DNA from: Streptomyces noursei ATCC 11455
GTDB lineage: Bacteria; Actinomycetota; Actinomycetes; Streptomycetales; Streptomycetaceae
Assembly (NCBI RefSeq): GCF_001704275.1
Contig: NZ_CP011533.1
Coordinates: forward strand, 7,812,001-7,876,000
Length of the DNA stretch: 64,000 nt
Direction of reading: 5' to 3'
In this document: piece by piece, positions 1 through 8,814 of the stretch
Layout of the letters: every line of letters starts with the position of its first letter
Numbering within the stretch: position 1 is the stretch's first letter
Position numbers and translations under genes: made by a program
The notes under the pieces: generated by a model
Seen by the model: the letters and a program-made list of their open reading frames with translations, nothing else
Databases searched by the model: none
What the model was told of the DNA's origin: nothing

Positions 1-1
1 G

Positions 2-229
2 GTGACCGAACGCCTCTACCGCCTGGTCGACGCGGCGGGCCGCCCCCACCCGCGGCGCTTCGCCTTCGGCGTGCCGACGGAAGCGGTCCACTGGGTGACC
101 GCCGCCGGCATCCGTCCGGGCGTCAATTCGGTGACGCTCAGCGACGCCGACGCCGTCGCCCGGGCCGCCCTCGCCCTGGTCGCGAAGGCGACCGCCACCG
201 CATCCGAGAGCACGAAGGCGACGGTATGA
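2..229 (+). CDS. FAD/NAD(P)-binding protein, C-terminal end (cut by window)
   Basis: Only the last 75 or so residues are in the window; the GTG at the first bases is probably internal. The tail contains a HPRRFAFGVPTEAVHW stretch and an end with alternating Ala/Leu helix (DADAVARAALALV). This resembles the C-terminus of NAD_binding_9-type FAD/NAD(P)-binding proteins, which often end in HPRRFA..G followed by a short Ala-rich helix. Its stop overlaps the start of the lyase gene (ATGA), so the two are translationally coupled. Family assignment rests on a short tail and is tentative. Confidence 0.55.
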   Translation: MTERLYRLVDAAGRPHPRRFAFGVPTEAVHWVTAAGIRPGVNSVTLSDADAVARAALALVAKATATASESTKATV

Positions 230-1659
230 GATCACCGAACTCCTCCTCCCCGGACTTCGACCCCACCCCGGACTCCGGGCTGCTCTCGCCGGTGCGCGCG
301 GGCGCCCCCGCGGAGGCGGCCACCTCCGACGGGGCCTGGCTCCAGGCGCTGTTGGACGCCGAGGCGGCCCTGGTCCGGGCCCAGGCCCACCTGGGCGTCG
401 TGCCCGAGGAGGCCGCCGCGACCATCACCCGGACCGCCCGGGCCGACCGGCTCGACCTCGTCGCGCTGGCCCGGCGCGGCCGCGGCGCCGCCAACCCGGT
501 GGTGGCACTCGTCGAGGAACTGACGTCCGCGGTCGCCGCGACCGATCCGGCCGCGGCCGAGTACGTCCACCGCGGTTCCACGAGCCAGGACATCATGGAC
601 ACCGCCGCCATCCTGGTCGCCCACCGGACCACCGGCCTGCTCCTGGCCGATCTGGACCGGGTCACGGCGGCGCTGGCCGAACTCGCCGCGCGGTACCGGG
701 ACACCCCCATGCCGGGCCGCACCCTGGCGCTGCACGCGGTGCCGGTCACCTTCGGACTGAAGGCCGCCGGCTGGCTTCAGGCCGTCCAGGAGGCGGGGAC
801 GCAGCTGCGCACCCTGCGTGACCGGCTGCCGGCCCAACTCGGCGGCGCGGCCGGCACGTTGGCCGGCTATGTGGAGTACGCCCGGATCGCCGCGGGCCCC
901 GACGTGCCGGGCTACGCCGACCAGCTGATCGCCGCCTTCGCCGCCGAACTGGGCCTCGCCGAACCGGTGTTGCCCTGGCACACCGCGCGCGGCCCGCTGG
1001 CCCGGCTCGGGGCGGCGCTCGCCGAGGTCACCGGGGCGCTCGGCAAGTTCGCCGTGGACGTCCAGACGCTCTCGCGCACCGAGATCGCCGAGGTCGCCGA
1101 GCCGGCGGCGGCCGGCCGGGGCGTCTCGTCGGCGATGCCGCACAAGCGGAACCCCGCCCTGGCCACCCTCGTCCGCTCGGCCGCCCTGCAAGTGCCGGCC
1201 CTCTCCCTGGTGTTGGCCCAGGCGATGCTCGCCGAGGACGAGCGGCCGGCCGGTGTCTGGCACGCCGAGTGGCAGCCGATGCGGGAGTGCCTGCGGCTGG
1301 CCGGCGGCGCCGCGCACACCGCCGTGGAGCTGGCCGAAGGGCTGACCGCGCACCCCCGGCAGATGGAGCGCAATCTGGCGCTGACCGGCAGCCTGCTGAT
1401 CACGGAGCGGCTCGCCGCGGTGCTGGCCCCCGTGGTCGGCAAGGTCGCCGCGAAGTCGCTGATGAGCCGGGCCGCCGCCGAGGCGGTCCGCACCGGCCGG
1501 CCGCTCGGCGCCGTCCTGCCGGAACTCCCCGAACTGGCCGGCCGCTTCGACGAGGCCACGCTCGCCGAACTGCTCGACCCCGGACGCTACACCGGTGCCG
1601 CCGGCGCACTCGTCGACCGGGCGCTGGCGCACTACCGCCGCGCGGTACGCCCGCGCTGA
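226..1659 (+). CDS. lyase of the fumarase/aspartase superfamily, PcaB-type
   Basis: This 477-residue protein has the superfamily signature SSAMPHKRNP at about residues 301-310 and the TSQDIMDTA active-site segment near 118-126. The C-terminus (LLDPGRYTGAAGALVDRAL) matches the ending of 3-carboxy-cis,cis-muconate cycloisomerases (PcaB), an adenylosuccinate-lyase-like subfamily. No other pca genes are visible. The neighbours are an FAD/NAD(P)-binding protein upstream and an MHS transporter downstream, so the substrate may not be a muconate. PcaB homologues also act as succinate-releasing lyases in other pathways. It starts inside the upstream stop codon and is probably in one operon with it. 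Confidence 0.85.
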   Translation: MRSPNSSSPDFDPTPDSGLLSPVRAGAPAEAATSDGAWLQALLDAEAALVRAQAHLGVVPEEAAATITRTARADRLDLVALARRGRGAANPVVALVEELTSAVAATDPAAAEYVHRGSTSQDIMDTAAILVAHRTTGLLLADLDRVTAALAELAARYRDTPMPGRTLALHAVPVTFGLKAAGWLQAVQEAGTQLRTLRDRLPAQLGGAAGTLAGYVEYARIAAGPDVPGYADQLIAAFAAELGLAEPVLPWHTARGPLARLGAALAEVTGALGKFAVDVQTLSRTEIAEVAEPAAAGRGVSSAMPHKRNPALATLVRSAALQVPALSLVLAQAMLAEDERPAGVWHAEWQPMRECLRLAGGAAHTAVELAEGLTAHPRQMERNLALTGSLLITERLAAVLAPVVGKVAAKSLMSRAAAEAVRTGRPLGAVLPELPELAGRFDEATLAELLDPGRYTGAAGALVDRALAHYRRAVRPR

Positions 1660-1729
1660 CGGATCGCGTTCCCGCACCTCGGATCCACGTCCCGTCACGA
1701 CCGCATCCGCACAGGCAAGGGGTACCGCG

Positions 1730-3076
1730 ATGTCTCAGCCCGTTCCCGGATCCGGCCCGCACCGCCGGGGCCAGATGCGCCGCGTCGTGCTGTCCGGCCT
1801 GCTCGGCAGCACGATCGAGTACTACGACTTCATGCTCTACGGCACCGTCGCCTCGCTCGTGTTCGACAAGCTCTTCTTCACCGGCCTCTCGCCGCTGGCC
1901 GGGACGTTCGCCACCTTCGGCACCTTCGCCGTCGGCTATGTCGCCCGCCCGCTGGGCGGGGCGCTCTTCGGCCACTTCGGGGACCGGCTGGGCCGCAAGG
2001 CGATGCTGGTGCTCTCGATGGCGATGATGGGCGTCGCCAGCACCCTGATCGGACTGCTCCCCACGCACGACCAGGTCGGCAACCTGGCGCCGACGCTGCT
2101 GGTGGCCCTGCGCCTGGTCCAGGGCGTCGCGGTCGGCGGCGAGTGGGGCGGGGCCGCGCTGCTGACCGCCGAGCACGCCGCCCGGCGCCGGCGCGGCCTG
2201 CTCACCAGCCTCGTCCAACTGGGCGGCCCGGCCGGCACGGTGCTGTCCACCCTCGTCCTCACCCTGTTCGCCACCCTGCCGGACGAGCAGTTCCTGTCCT
2301 GGGGCTGGCGGGTGCCGTTCCTGCTGAGCGCCGCCCTGCTCGCCCTCGGCCTGTTCGTGCGGCTGAAGGTGACCGAGAGCCCGCTGTTCTCCCAGGTGCA
2401 GCGGAGCGACGCCGTCGTCCGCCGACCGCTGGTCGAGGTCCTCCGCACGCCCAAACCCCTGCTCCTGGCCTGCTTCGTGGTCTTCGGCGCCACCGTGTCC
2501 CAGGCGCTGACCAGCGTCTTCGCCATCAGCTTCGGCACCGCCGCCGGCTATGCGCGCACCGACCTCCTGAGCGGCCAACTCCTCAACGGACTCGCCGCCG
2601 CCGTCGCCATGCCGCTCTCGGCGGCCCTGTCGGACCGGATCGGGCGACGCCCCGTCCTGCTGGGCGCGGCGCTCCTCCTCGGTGCGGTCGCCTTCCCGGT
2701 GTTCCTCATGGTCGGGACGGGTTCGGTGCCGCTGATGATGCTCGCGCTGGGCGTCCTCGCGCCGCTCCCGATGGGCGCGCTGCTCGGACCGGTGCCGGCC
2801 CTGTTCTCGGAGATGTTCGGCACCAGCACCCGCTACACCGGGGTGTCCATGGGCTACCAACTGGCCGCGGTCATCGGCGGCGGACTGGCCCCGCTGGCCG
2901 GCACCACCCTGCTGTCGGCCGCCGGCGGTCACGACCCCTCCCTGGTCGCGCTGTACATGCTGGTCGCCTGCCTGGTCAGCGCCACCGCGGTCTGGCTCAC
3001 CGCCGAGACCCGCGGCCACGACCTGGAACACACCGCCGCGACCCCGCAGTCGAAGCCGCTCGCCGGCCGCCGGTGA
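1730..3076 (+). CDS. MFS transporter, metabolite:H+ symporter (MHS) family
   Basis: A 448-residue polytopic membrane protein. The first helix carries GSTIEYYDFMLYG, the hallmark of MHS-family proton symporters (shikimate, alpha-ketoglutarate, dicarboxylate and proline/betaine carriers). The loop between helices 2 and 3 has the MFS motif GHFGDRLGRK, repeated in degenerate form after helix 8 (LSDRIGRRP). A long open frame runs 45 codons upstream, but the ATG at 1730 has a purine-rich ribosome site (aaggggtaccgcg) and begins the conserved N-terminus, so I use it. It follows the lyase by 70 bp and probably imports the small acid on which the upstream enzymes act; the substrate is inferred. Confidence 0.88.
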   Translation: MSQPVPGSGPHRRGQMRRVVLSGLLGSTIEYYDFMLYGTVASLVFDKLFFTGLSPLAGTFATFGTFAVGYVARPLGGALFGHFGDRLGRKAMLVLSMAMMGVASTLIGLLPTHDQVGNLAPTLLVALRLVQGVAVGGEWGGAALLTAEHAARRRRGLLTSLVQLGGPAGTVLSTLVLTLFATLPDEQFLSWGWRVPFLLSAALLALGLFVRLKVTESPLFSQVQRSDAVVRRPLVEVLRTPKPLLLACFVVFGATVSQALTSVFAISFGTAAGYARTDLLSGQLLNGLAAAVAMPLSAALSDRIGRRPVLLGAALLLGAVAFPVFLMVGTGSVPLMMLALGVLAPLPMGALLGPVPALFSEMFGTSTRYTGVSMGYQLAAVIGGGLAPLAGTTLLSAAGGHDPSLVALYMLVACLVSATAVWLTAETRGHDLEHTAATPQSKPLAGRR

Positions 3077-3157
3077 AGCCGCCCGGCCGCGCCGTCGTCG
3101 CTCCGGACGGACGGATAACCTGGGCCCGTCAACGAAGATCACTGAAGGGCGGAGCAC

Positions 3158-3376
3158 ATGGCGGACATCGTGGAGAAGGCGGCGCGGAAGGTCTTCGAGC
3201 GCTACGACCTCGACGGGGACGGTCAGGTCACCGCGGAGGAGTACCAGAAGGTCGTTGCGGAGCTGGAGGGTTCGGAGATCACCGAGGCGCAGGCTCAGGA
3301 GCTGATCGACTCCCTCGACACCGACGGCGACCGCAAGATGTCCTTCGAGGAGTTCTGGGCGGCCATGAATGGCTGA
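3158..3376 (+). CDS. small EF-hand calcium-binding protein
   Basis: A 72-residue cytosolic protein with two canonical EF-hand loops: residues 17-28 (DLDGDGQVTAEE) and 54-65 (DTDGDRKMSFEE). The Asp residues at loop positions 1, 3 and 5 and Glu at position 12 needed for Ca2+ coordination are present. This is a calerythrin/calmodulin-like single pair, common in Streptomyces, proposed as Ca2+ buffers or sensors. The ribosome site gaagggcgg sits 8 bp before the ATG. It stands alone and is followed at once by a strong hairpin. Confidence 0.9.
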   Translation: MADIVEKAARKVFERYDLDGDGQVTAEEYQKVVAELEGSEITEAQAQELIDSLDTDGDRKMSFEEFWAAMNG

Positions 3377-3381
3377 CACCG

Positions 3382-3413
3382 CCGGGTCCGGCACATGAAC
3401 GTGCCGGACCCGG
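3382..3413 (+). terminator. rho-independent-like hairpin after the EF-hand gene
   Basis: Perfect 13-bp inverted repeat (CCGGGTCCGGCAC / GTGCCGGACCCGG) with a 6-base loop, beginning 6 bp after the stop codon. There is no long T tract, as is usual for Streptomyces terminators. It also separates the EF-hand gene from the convergent membrane-protein gene. Confidence 0.75.
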
Positions 3414-3497
3414 TTCGTCATCCCGCCGATCCGGCGCCTGGCGGGGGAGGTCATCCCCCATGTCCCGGACCGGCGTCCGGCAGCTGTCCGACGGTCC

Positions 3498-4106
3498 TCA
3501 ACCGATCCCGGTGATCATCGACGCCAGCGACAGGAGCAACGCGCCCAGCGCCCCCACGGCTCCGTATAGTCGCAACTCGCCCCCGGCGCCCGGTCGTCGG
3601 ACATACCGTGCGGTGGCCACGGCGAAAGCCAGACCGCCGCCGACGAACCACGGTCCCCACAGGAAGAGGTACCAGCGGGTCAGCCCGGCCAGGTCGGGCG
3701 CGACCGTGAGGCTGCCGACCTCGACCAGCACCCCATGGGCGACGAACAGACACCCGTGCCAGACGAGCAACACCGCCGCGCCGCCGCCACAGAACACCAG
3801 GAGACGGCCGATCCACCTGCCGCGCCGCCGTGTCAGGCCGACACCGATCAGGGCCCCCAAGAGCTTCAGCAGACCCGTCACCCACAGGACGGCCACGAAC
3901 CACGCCACCCGGTCCTCGGCGAGCTTCACCAGGGACGGCGACACCGTCGTCCGCGCGCCGAAGGTGAATCCCGTCGCCCAGGCGAAACTGGGTACCGCGA
4001 ACAGGATCCCCCATACCGCGGCAACGAGTCCCGGCCATGTGCCCGGCCGAAGGCGGGATGCCCGACGCGGGGCCGGACCCACCGCATCGTCCGCAGAATC
4101 AATCAC
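3498..4106 (-). CDS. DUF3995-like integral membrane protein
   Basis: About 202 residues with four hydrophobic segments and a conserved-looking W-H-G-C-L and GPWFVGGG pattern, similar to the DUF3995 membrane family of unknown function. The open frame extends to 4250, but the GTG at 4106 overlaps the stop of the CGNR gene (GTGA) and is the more natural start. It is therefore in one transcript with, and translationally coupled to, the regulator upstream of it. No catalytic residues are recognisable. Confidence 0.7.
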   Translation of the reverse strand: MIDSADDAVGPAPRRASRLRPGTWPGLVAAVWGILFAVPSFAWATGFTFGARTTVSPSLVKLAEDRVAWFVAVLWVTGLLKLLGALIGVGLTRRRGRWIGRLLVFCGGGAAVLLVWHGCLFVAHGVLVEVGSLTVAPDLAGLTRWYLFLWGPWFVGGGLAFAVATARYVRRPGAGGELRLYGAVGALGALLLSLASMITGIG

Positions 4107-4678
4107 TCCGCTGATCCGGGGTTCTTGCGTCGGTTGGCATGGAAGCGCGCTTTCTTCTGACGATTCCCGCACGTGTTCATGTCGCACCATTTGCGGGTGC
4201 GGCTTTGGCTGGTGTCGAAGAAGGCGGCTCGGCAGGTCGGCGATGCGCACAAGGCCAATTTACCGTCGCGTTCGCCCGCGATGATGCTGATCGCGTCGGC
4301 GGCGATCACGCCGAGGGCATCTTCCACGCGGGAAGCCGAGCTGAGCCGCCATCGCCGCTTGCCTTCGGGCGTCAGGACGGCCGCGGCCCGCCCCTGAGCG
4401 CTGCAGTCGTTGATGACGTGGACGGCGGATGCGGGGAGAGCGTCCTGGGTCGCGGCCGCTGTCGCGGCGGCGTGAATCGACTCCCGCAGTTCCCGAGCGA
4501 GGTCGAGCTGGGCAGGGGTGCAGGAGTCCACGGCGAGGCCGTTCACTGCCAGCCAGTCGATGAGCCGGTGCGGCGCGGGGATGCGCTCCACGGCGTCGCC
4601 ATGACGCTCCGACAGCGTCCCCGTGAAGCTGGTCGCCAGCACCTTACCGAGGCGGAAGTCAGGGAACTCAGCACGCAT
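4103..4678 (-). CDS. CGNR zinc-finger (ABATE-type) transcriptional regulator
   Basis: A 191-residue protein. The N-terminal part (about 1-125) fits the stress-induced ABATE domain, and the C-terminal part (about 140-185) has the CGNR zinc finger: CASPTCRAAFFD followed by WCDMNTCGNRQKKARF. Proteins of this architecture bind DNA through the C-terminal finger and are thought to sense ligands through ABATE. It is divergently oriented to the epoxide hydrolase, with only 81 bp between the two starts. That gap holds two AACC-N9-GGTT dyads, so it probably represses itself and the hydrolase. Confidence 0.88.
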   Translation of the reverse strand: MRAEFPDFRLGKVLATSFTGTLSERHGDAVERIPAPHRLIDWLAVNGLAVDSCTPAQLDLARELRESIHAAATAAATQDALPASAVHVINDCSAQGRAAAVLTPEGKRRWRLSSASRVEDALGVIAADAISIIAGERDGKLALCASPTCRAAFFDTSQSRTRKWCDMNTCGNRQKKARFHANRRKNPGSAE

Positions 4679-4680
4679 GG

Positions 4681-4739
4681 AACCACCTTAGAGGGTTGCA
4701 GCGTCGCCCGGAAGACTGCTAGAACCGCCTTAGCCGGTT
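4681..4739. promoter_or_regulatory. twin AACC-N9-GGTT operators between CGNR regulator and epoxide hydrolase
   Basis: Two 17-bp dyads of the same form, AACCACCTTAGAGGGTT (4681-4697) and AACCGCCTTAGCCGGTT (4723-4739), share the core CCTTAG. Their centres are 42 bp apart, four turns of B-DNA. A possible promoter for the hydrolase, TTGCAG (4696-4701) and TAGAAC (4720-4725) with an 18-bp spacer, places the second dyad over the -10. The first dyad lies 3 bp from the regulator's ATG. Binding by the adjacent CGNR protein is inferred. Confidence 0.6.
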
Positions 4740-4759
4740 CCACTAGGTCAGGAGGTCCC

Positions 4760-5932
4760 ATGCCCCGTCCAACCAGCGACGTGCAAGCCTTTGAAGCCCG
4801 CGCGACTGACGCCGACCTCGACGATCTGCGCGCGCGACTGGCCGCGGCGCGCCTTCCGGAGACCGAGACGGTCCATCGCGCCGCGCCCGACCCCCGCCGA
4901 TGGGAACAGGGCGTTCCGCTCGCCGACCTCGTCGATGTCGTGAACTACTGGCGCACCGGGTACGACTGGCGGTCGTTCGAAGCACGCCTGGACCGGATCG
5001 GCCAGTTCCGCACGACCATCGATGATCTGGGAATCCACTTCCTGCACCGCCGCTCCGCGCGCACGGATGCCACTCCGCTGATCTTGACGCACGGCTGGCC
5101 GGGCAGCATCGCTGAGTTCGTCGACGTCGTGGACGAACTGGCAGATCCGAACGATGCGGACGCGCCGGCGTTCCACGTCGTGGTCCCGTCGCTACCAGGC
5201 TTTGGTTACAGCGACAAACCGGCCACCACCGGTTGGGGAACCGAAAAGATCGCGGCCGCATGGGTGGAACTGATGGGAAGGCTCGGCTACGACAAGTTCG
5301 TCGCCCACGGCGGCGACTGGGGAGGCAATATCACCACGGTTCTCGGCGGCAGGTTCCCGGCGCACGTTCTCGGCATCCACACCACGTTCGCGGAGGGACC
5401 GCCCGGGTCGACAACGGACGGGCTGACGGCGGTCGAGCGCGAGTGGGCCGAGGAGACCCGCGATTTCTGGCGCCACCGCGCGGCGTACGCGAAGCAGCAG
5501 GCGACCCGACCGCAGACCATCGGCTACTCGCTCGTCGACTCACCGGTCGGGCTTCTCGCCTGGATCCTCGACAAGTTCGCCGAGTGGTCGGACACCGAGG
5601 ACAGCCCGTTCGAGACGATTTCCCAAGACCGCGTTCTCGACGACGTCACCCTGTATTGGCTGACGCGGACCGGCGCGTCGGCGGCCCGCATCTACTACGA
5701 AAGCCACAACGCGCTGGACCCCGAACTCCGGGTCGACGTCCCCTCGGCAATCACCATGTATCCCCGCGACATCGAGAAGTGTCCACGCGCCTGGGCACAG
5801 GAGCGGTACCGACGGATCGTCCGATGGAGGTCGCCCGAAAGCGGGGGGCATTTCCCGTCGTTGGAGGTTCCCGAGTACTTCGTCAAAGATCTACAAGAGG
5901 GCCTCGCGGCGGTGCTGGCCGCCCATCGGTGA
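4760..5932 (+). CDS. epoxide hydrolase (EHN domain + alpha/beta hydrolase)
   Basis: A 390-residue cytosolic enzyme. Residues about 10-105 fit the epoxide-hydrolase N-terminal lid domain. The alpha/beta core has the oxyanion motif HGWPGS near 111-116, the nucleophile elbow GGDWGG with Asp about 186, and the catalytic His about 364 in GGHFPSLEVPE. This microsomal-type family opens epoxides to diols by an Asp-ester intermediate. The frame is open far upstream, but the ATG at 4760 has a textbook ribosome site (ggaggtccc). It is divergent from the CGNR regulator and likely under its control. Confidence 0.92.
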   Translation: MPRPTSDVQAFEARATDADLDDLRARLAAARLPETETVHRAAPDPRRWEQGVPLADLVDVVNYWRTGYDWRSFEARLDRIGQFRTTIDDLGIHFLHRRSARTDATPLILTHGWPGSIAEFVDVVDELADPNDADAPAFHVVVPSLPGFGYSDKPATTGWGTEKIAAAWVELMGRLGYDKFVAHGGDWGGNITTVLGGRFPAHVLGIHTTFAEGPPGSTTDGLTAVEREWAEETRDFWRHRAAYAKQQATRPQTIGYSLVDSPVGLLAWILDKFAEWSDTEDSPFETISQDRVLDDVTLYWLTRTGASAARIYYESHNALDPELRVDVPSAITMYPRDIEKCPRAWAQERYRRIVRWRSPESGGHFPSLEVPEYFVKDLQEGLAAVLAAHR

Positions 5933-5993
5933 ACGCGGCATGTCGAGGTCTTCCGGATGGTGGACCTCGACGCCTGGCCGGGTGGACGGGAGA

Positions 5994-6020
5994 CGGCCCG
6001 ACGGCCTGGCCGTCGGGCCG
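5994..6020. terminator. bidirectional hairpin terminator
   Basis: Perfect 12-bp stem CGGCCCGACGGC / GCCGTCGGGCCG with a 3-base loop. It lies between the convergent epoxide hydrolase and phosphoesterase genes, so it may serve both strands. Confidence 0.75.
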
Positions 6021-6056
6021 TGGTGATGCCACTCGCTCCTCAGCTTCCAGCGGGCA

Positions 6057-8810
6057 TCAGCCGTCGTTCTCCGAGGAGGGAAGGTACGCGCCCGGCACGT
6101 CCTGCGGCGCGAAGATCTTGTTCTCGCCCGGGTACGGCCTGTTCCAGTTGTGGGTCTCGTACCAGGTGAGGTGGTTCATCTGGGCGGGGTTGGCGTAGTC
6201 GGGGACGGCGTGGGGGCCGGTCAGGTGCTGCTTGGACTTCCACTTGTCCCAGGTCGCCGCCAGATCCTGCTGGTCCGCGGGTACCTTCGCGGGTGAGACG
6301 GCCGCTGCCCTGGGGCTCTGCGGTGCCGGGGTGTCCGAGCCGCAGGGCGGCTGGGTCTTCAGGCCGTCGGTGAGGGGGACGCGGTTGGGCTGCGCCGTGA
6401 ACGGGGTGGTGTCCGGGCGGGAGGTGAAGGCGCCGCTCATGGGGCTGGCCGCGCTGTCCTTCTGGTTCATCGGGTGGATCCCGAGGATCTGCTCGATGGT
6501 CCGGATCATCGTGATCTGGGTGTAGTAGTGGCTGTCGGTCCTGCCGTGCTGTGCCCAGGGGCTGATGATCTGGATCGGGGCCCGGTGCCCGTCCACGTGG
6601 TCGAGGCCGGCCTGGGAGTCGTCCTCGACGACGAAGACGGCCGAGTCCTTCCAGTACTTGCTGTGCGAGATCCTGTCGACCATCTTGCCGACCGCGAGGT
6701 CGTTGTCCGCGACCTGGGCGGACGGGCTCGCGGGGCCACCGGTGTGGTCGTTGGAGAACCAGAACATGTTCAGGTTCGCCGGCCCGTTCTTCTCGAAGTC
6801 CCGCTTCCAGACCTGGTACTTGTAGACGTCCGGGACGTCGAGGTCGAACATCGGGAAGCCGGGCACCGACACGCCGTTGAGCGAGGGGATCGCCGACCCG
6901 GTCTTGATGGGGTAGGCCGTGGGCTTCCCGGTGGCGTCCATGGTCCTGGCGTCGCAGTAGAGGTTCTGCCAGGACGCTCCGGACGGCTTGCTCTCCACCG
7001 ACTGGAACTCACCGAAGTCCTTGACGGACCTGCCTGCCGCCTGCGCACCGGTCCACAGGAAACCGGACTTCTGGTGGCCGAGCGCGTCGTTCTCGGTGTC
7101 GTAGCTGCGCTGGTACTCACCGGCCGAGGATTCGGTGTACTCCGGATTGTCGCTCTGCATCAGCCAGTTGTGGCCCTCGGCGGAGTTCGTGCCGATGTCG
7201 TAGGTGTTGTCGTACAGCCCGAACTGCTTGGCCAGCGCATGCTGGTTCGGCGTGACGTTCTCGCCGAACTGCGTCAGCTTCGGATCGCCGTTGCCCCGCG
7301 GGATGTCGCCGAAGACCTGGTCGTAGGTCCGGTTCTCCTTCACGATCAGGAAGACGTGCTTGATCGTCGAGGGGTCGCCGAGCCGCTTCGGGACCGCTGT
7401 CGGCTTCGCGTGGCTCCTGCCGTCGGTCTTCCTGACCGAGTCGCCCGTCCAGCCGTTCTGCTTGAAGACCTTGGCCGTCTCGGACCTGATGACGCTGTCG
7501 TCGGGCAGGGTGAACCGCTGCAGGCTGGAGGTGGTGTCGTGGGTGCCGTGCGCGCCGCTGGCGTTGGGGCGGCGGGCGTCGGTACCACGGGTGTTGGAGA
7601 CCAGCACCTGTTTGCCGACGGTGGCGATCTGCGAGGGGAAGTAGTCCGTGGGGAGCAGGCCGACGTAGCCGACCGGCTCCTGCGGGCTCTTGTACTTGTA
7701 CACGGCGACCGCGTTGGCGCGGCCGAGCGTCACCAGCAGATGACCGTCGTCGGTGAGCGTCACCGCGTTGGGCTCGTAACCCACCGACGCCTCCGGCCAC
7801 GGACGGGTGGCGATGGTCTGCACGACCTTGTCGCGGGCGGTGCTGATGACCGACACGTCGTTGGTGGCGGTGTTGGTGACGAACAGCGCCCCGCCCTTGG
7901 CGTACAGGGCGGTCGGGTGCAGACCGACGTCGATGCTCCTGACGGCGGCACCCGGCTTCGCCAGGTCGATGACGCTGACCGTGCCGGTGGTGGTGGCACC
8001 GGTCTTCGGATCGGCGGGCACCTGGGTGTCGTAGGAGTTGATCGTGGTGTCGCCGGGCCTGGCCGGACGGCCGCCCTCGTTGCTGACGTAGAGCTTGTGG
8101 CCGACCTCGACCATGCCACGCGGGGCGTTGCCCACGGCCCAGCTGTGCTTGACGGCTCCGGTCGCCGCATCGAGGGCGACCACCTTGTTCTGGCCGTTGA
8201 CCGCGGCGTACACGGTGGAGCCGTCGGACGAGAACACCGGCTCACCCACCAGCGCGTGCTTGGATCCGTCCGCCGGGATCGTGATGAACGTCGGGTCGGT
8301 GACGCTGCCGTCCGGGCTCACGGTGAACTTGGTGTAGCCGTCGGTCTGGCCCAGCCACAGCTGCTTGCCGTCGGGCGAGTACGTGGGGCCTTCCTGGCCC
8401 ACGGAGTTGCCGCTGATGCGCGGGTTCGACGATGCGGAGGCGCTGACGTACTGCTGCACCTTCCAGTTCTTGCGGTCGACGATGGCCAGCGCCGCTCCAC
8501 CGTCGGTCAGCGAGGCCGCGACGTGGGTGCCGTCCGGGCTGACCGAGGACGACATGATCTTGCCGTTGTCGATGACGAGGCGGTCGCCGTACGGGGCGAT
8601 GTACTGGTCGCTGGAGACGACCTGGCCGTCAGCCGTCTTCTGGCCGACCTGTTCGGTGCCGAACTGGTGCGTCTGGGCGTAACCGATGCCGGCGGTGGCG
8701 GCGAGAACGACCGCGGTGGCCGTGGCCAGGGTGCCGCGGCGGCTGAAACGTCTGCGGAGATTGCCGGCACCGTCGTTCTCGTCATGCCGACGGCGGCGTA
8801 TGACCTGCAT
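6057..8810 (-). CDS. secreted bifunctional YncE-type beta-propeller / phosphoesterase
   Basis: About 917 residues. The N-terminus has a Tat-like leader (RRFSRRGTLA then a hydrophobic run, residues about 21-46). Residues about 60-450 form YncE-like beta-propeller repeats (VSPDGTHVAA, FSSDGSTVYAAV, LTDDGHLLVTLG). From about 480 comes a phosphoesterase/alkaline-phosphatase-like domain: HVFLIVKENRTYDQVFGD, then FSNDHTGG (about 687) and VVEDDSQAGLDHVDGHRAP (about 728), probable metal-site segments. The ATG at 8810 with ribosome site aagggatg is chosen over the longer frame. It lies 4 bp after the ABC permease gene in one operon. Probable role: extracytoplasmic hydrolysis of a phosphate ester; the substrate is unknown. 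Confidence 0.85.
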   Translation of the reverse strand: MQVIRRRRHDENDGAGNLRRRFSRRGTLATATAVVLAATAGIGYAQTHQFGTEQVGQKTADGQVVSSDQYIAPYGDRLVIDNGKIMSSSVSPDGTHVAASLTDGGAALAIVDRKNWKVQQYVSASASSNPRISGNSVGQEGPTYSPDGKQLWLGQTDGYTKFTVSPDGSVTDPTFITIPADGSKHALVGEPVFSSDGSTVYAAVNGQNKVVALDAATGAVKHSWAVGNAPRGMVEVGHKLYVSNEGGRPARPGDTTINSYDTQVPADPKTGATTTGTVSVIDLAKPGAAVRSIDVGLHPTALYAKGGALFVTNTATNDVSVISTARDKVVQTIATRPWPEASVGYEPNAVTLTDDGHLLVTLGRANAVAVYKYKSPQEPVGYVGLLPTDYFPSQIATVGKQVLVSNTRGTDARRPNASGAHGTHDTTSSLQRFTLPDDSVIRSETAKVFKQNGWTGDSVRKTDGRSHAKPTAVPKRLGDPSTIKHVFLIVKENRTYDQVFGDIPRGNGDPKLTQFGENVTPNQHALAKQFGLYDNTYDIGTNSAEGHNWLMQSDNPEYTESSAGEYQRSYDTENDALGHQKSGFLWTGAQAAGRSVKDFGEFQSVESKPSGASWQNLYCDARTMDATGKPTAYPIKTGSAIPSLNGVSVPGFPMFDLDVPDVYKYQVWKRDFEKNGPANLNMFWFSNDHTGGPASPSAQVADNDLAVGKMVDRISHSKYWKDSAVFVVEDDSQAGLDHVDGHRAPIQIISPWAQHGRTDSHYYTQITMIRTIEQILGIHPMNQKDSAASPMSGAFTSRPDTTPFTAQPNRVPLTDGLKTQPPCGSDTPAPQSPRAAAVSPAKVPADQQDLAATWDKWKSKQHLTGPHAVPDYANPAQMNHLTWYETHNWNRPYPGENKIFAPQDVPGAYLPSSENDG

Positions 8811-8814
8811 GGAG

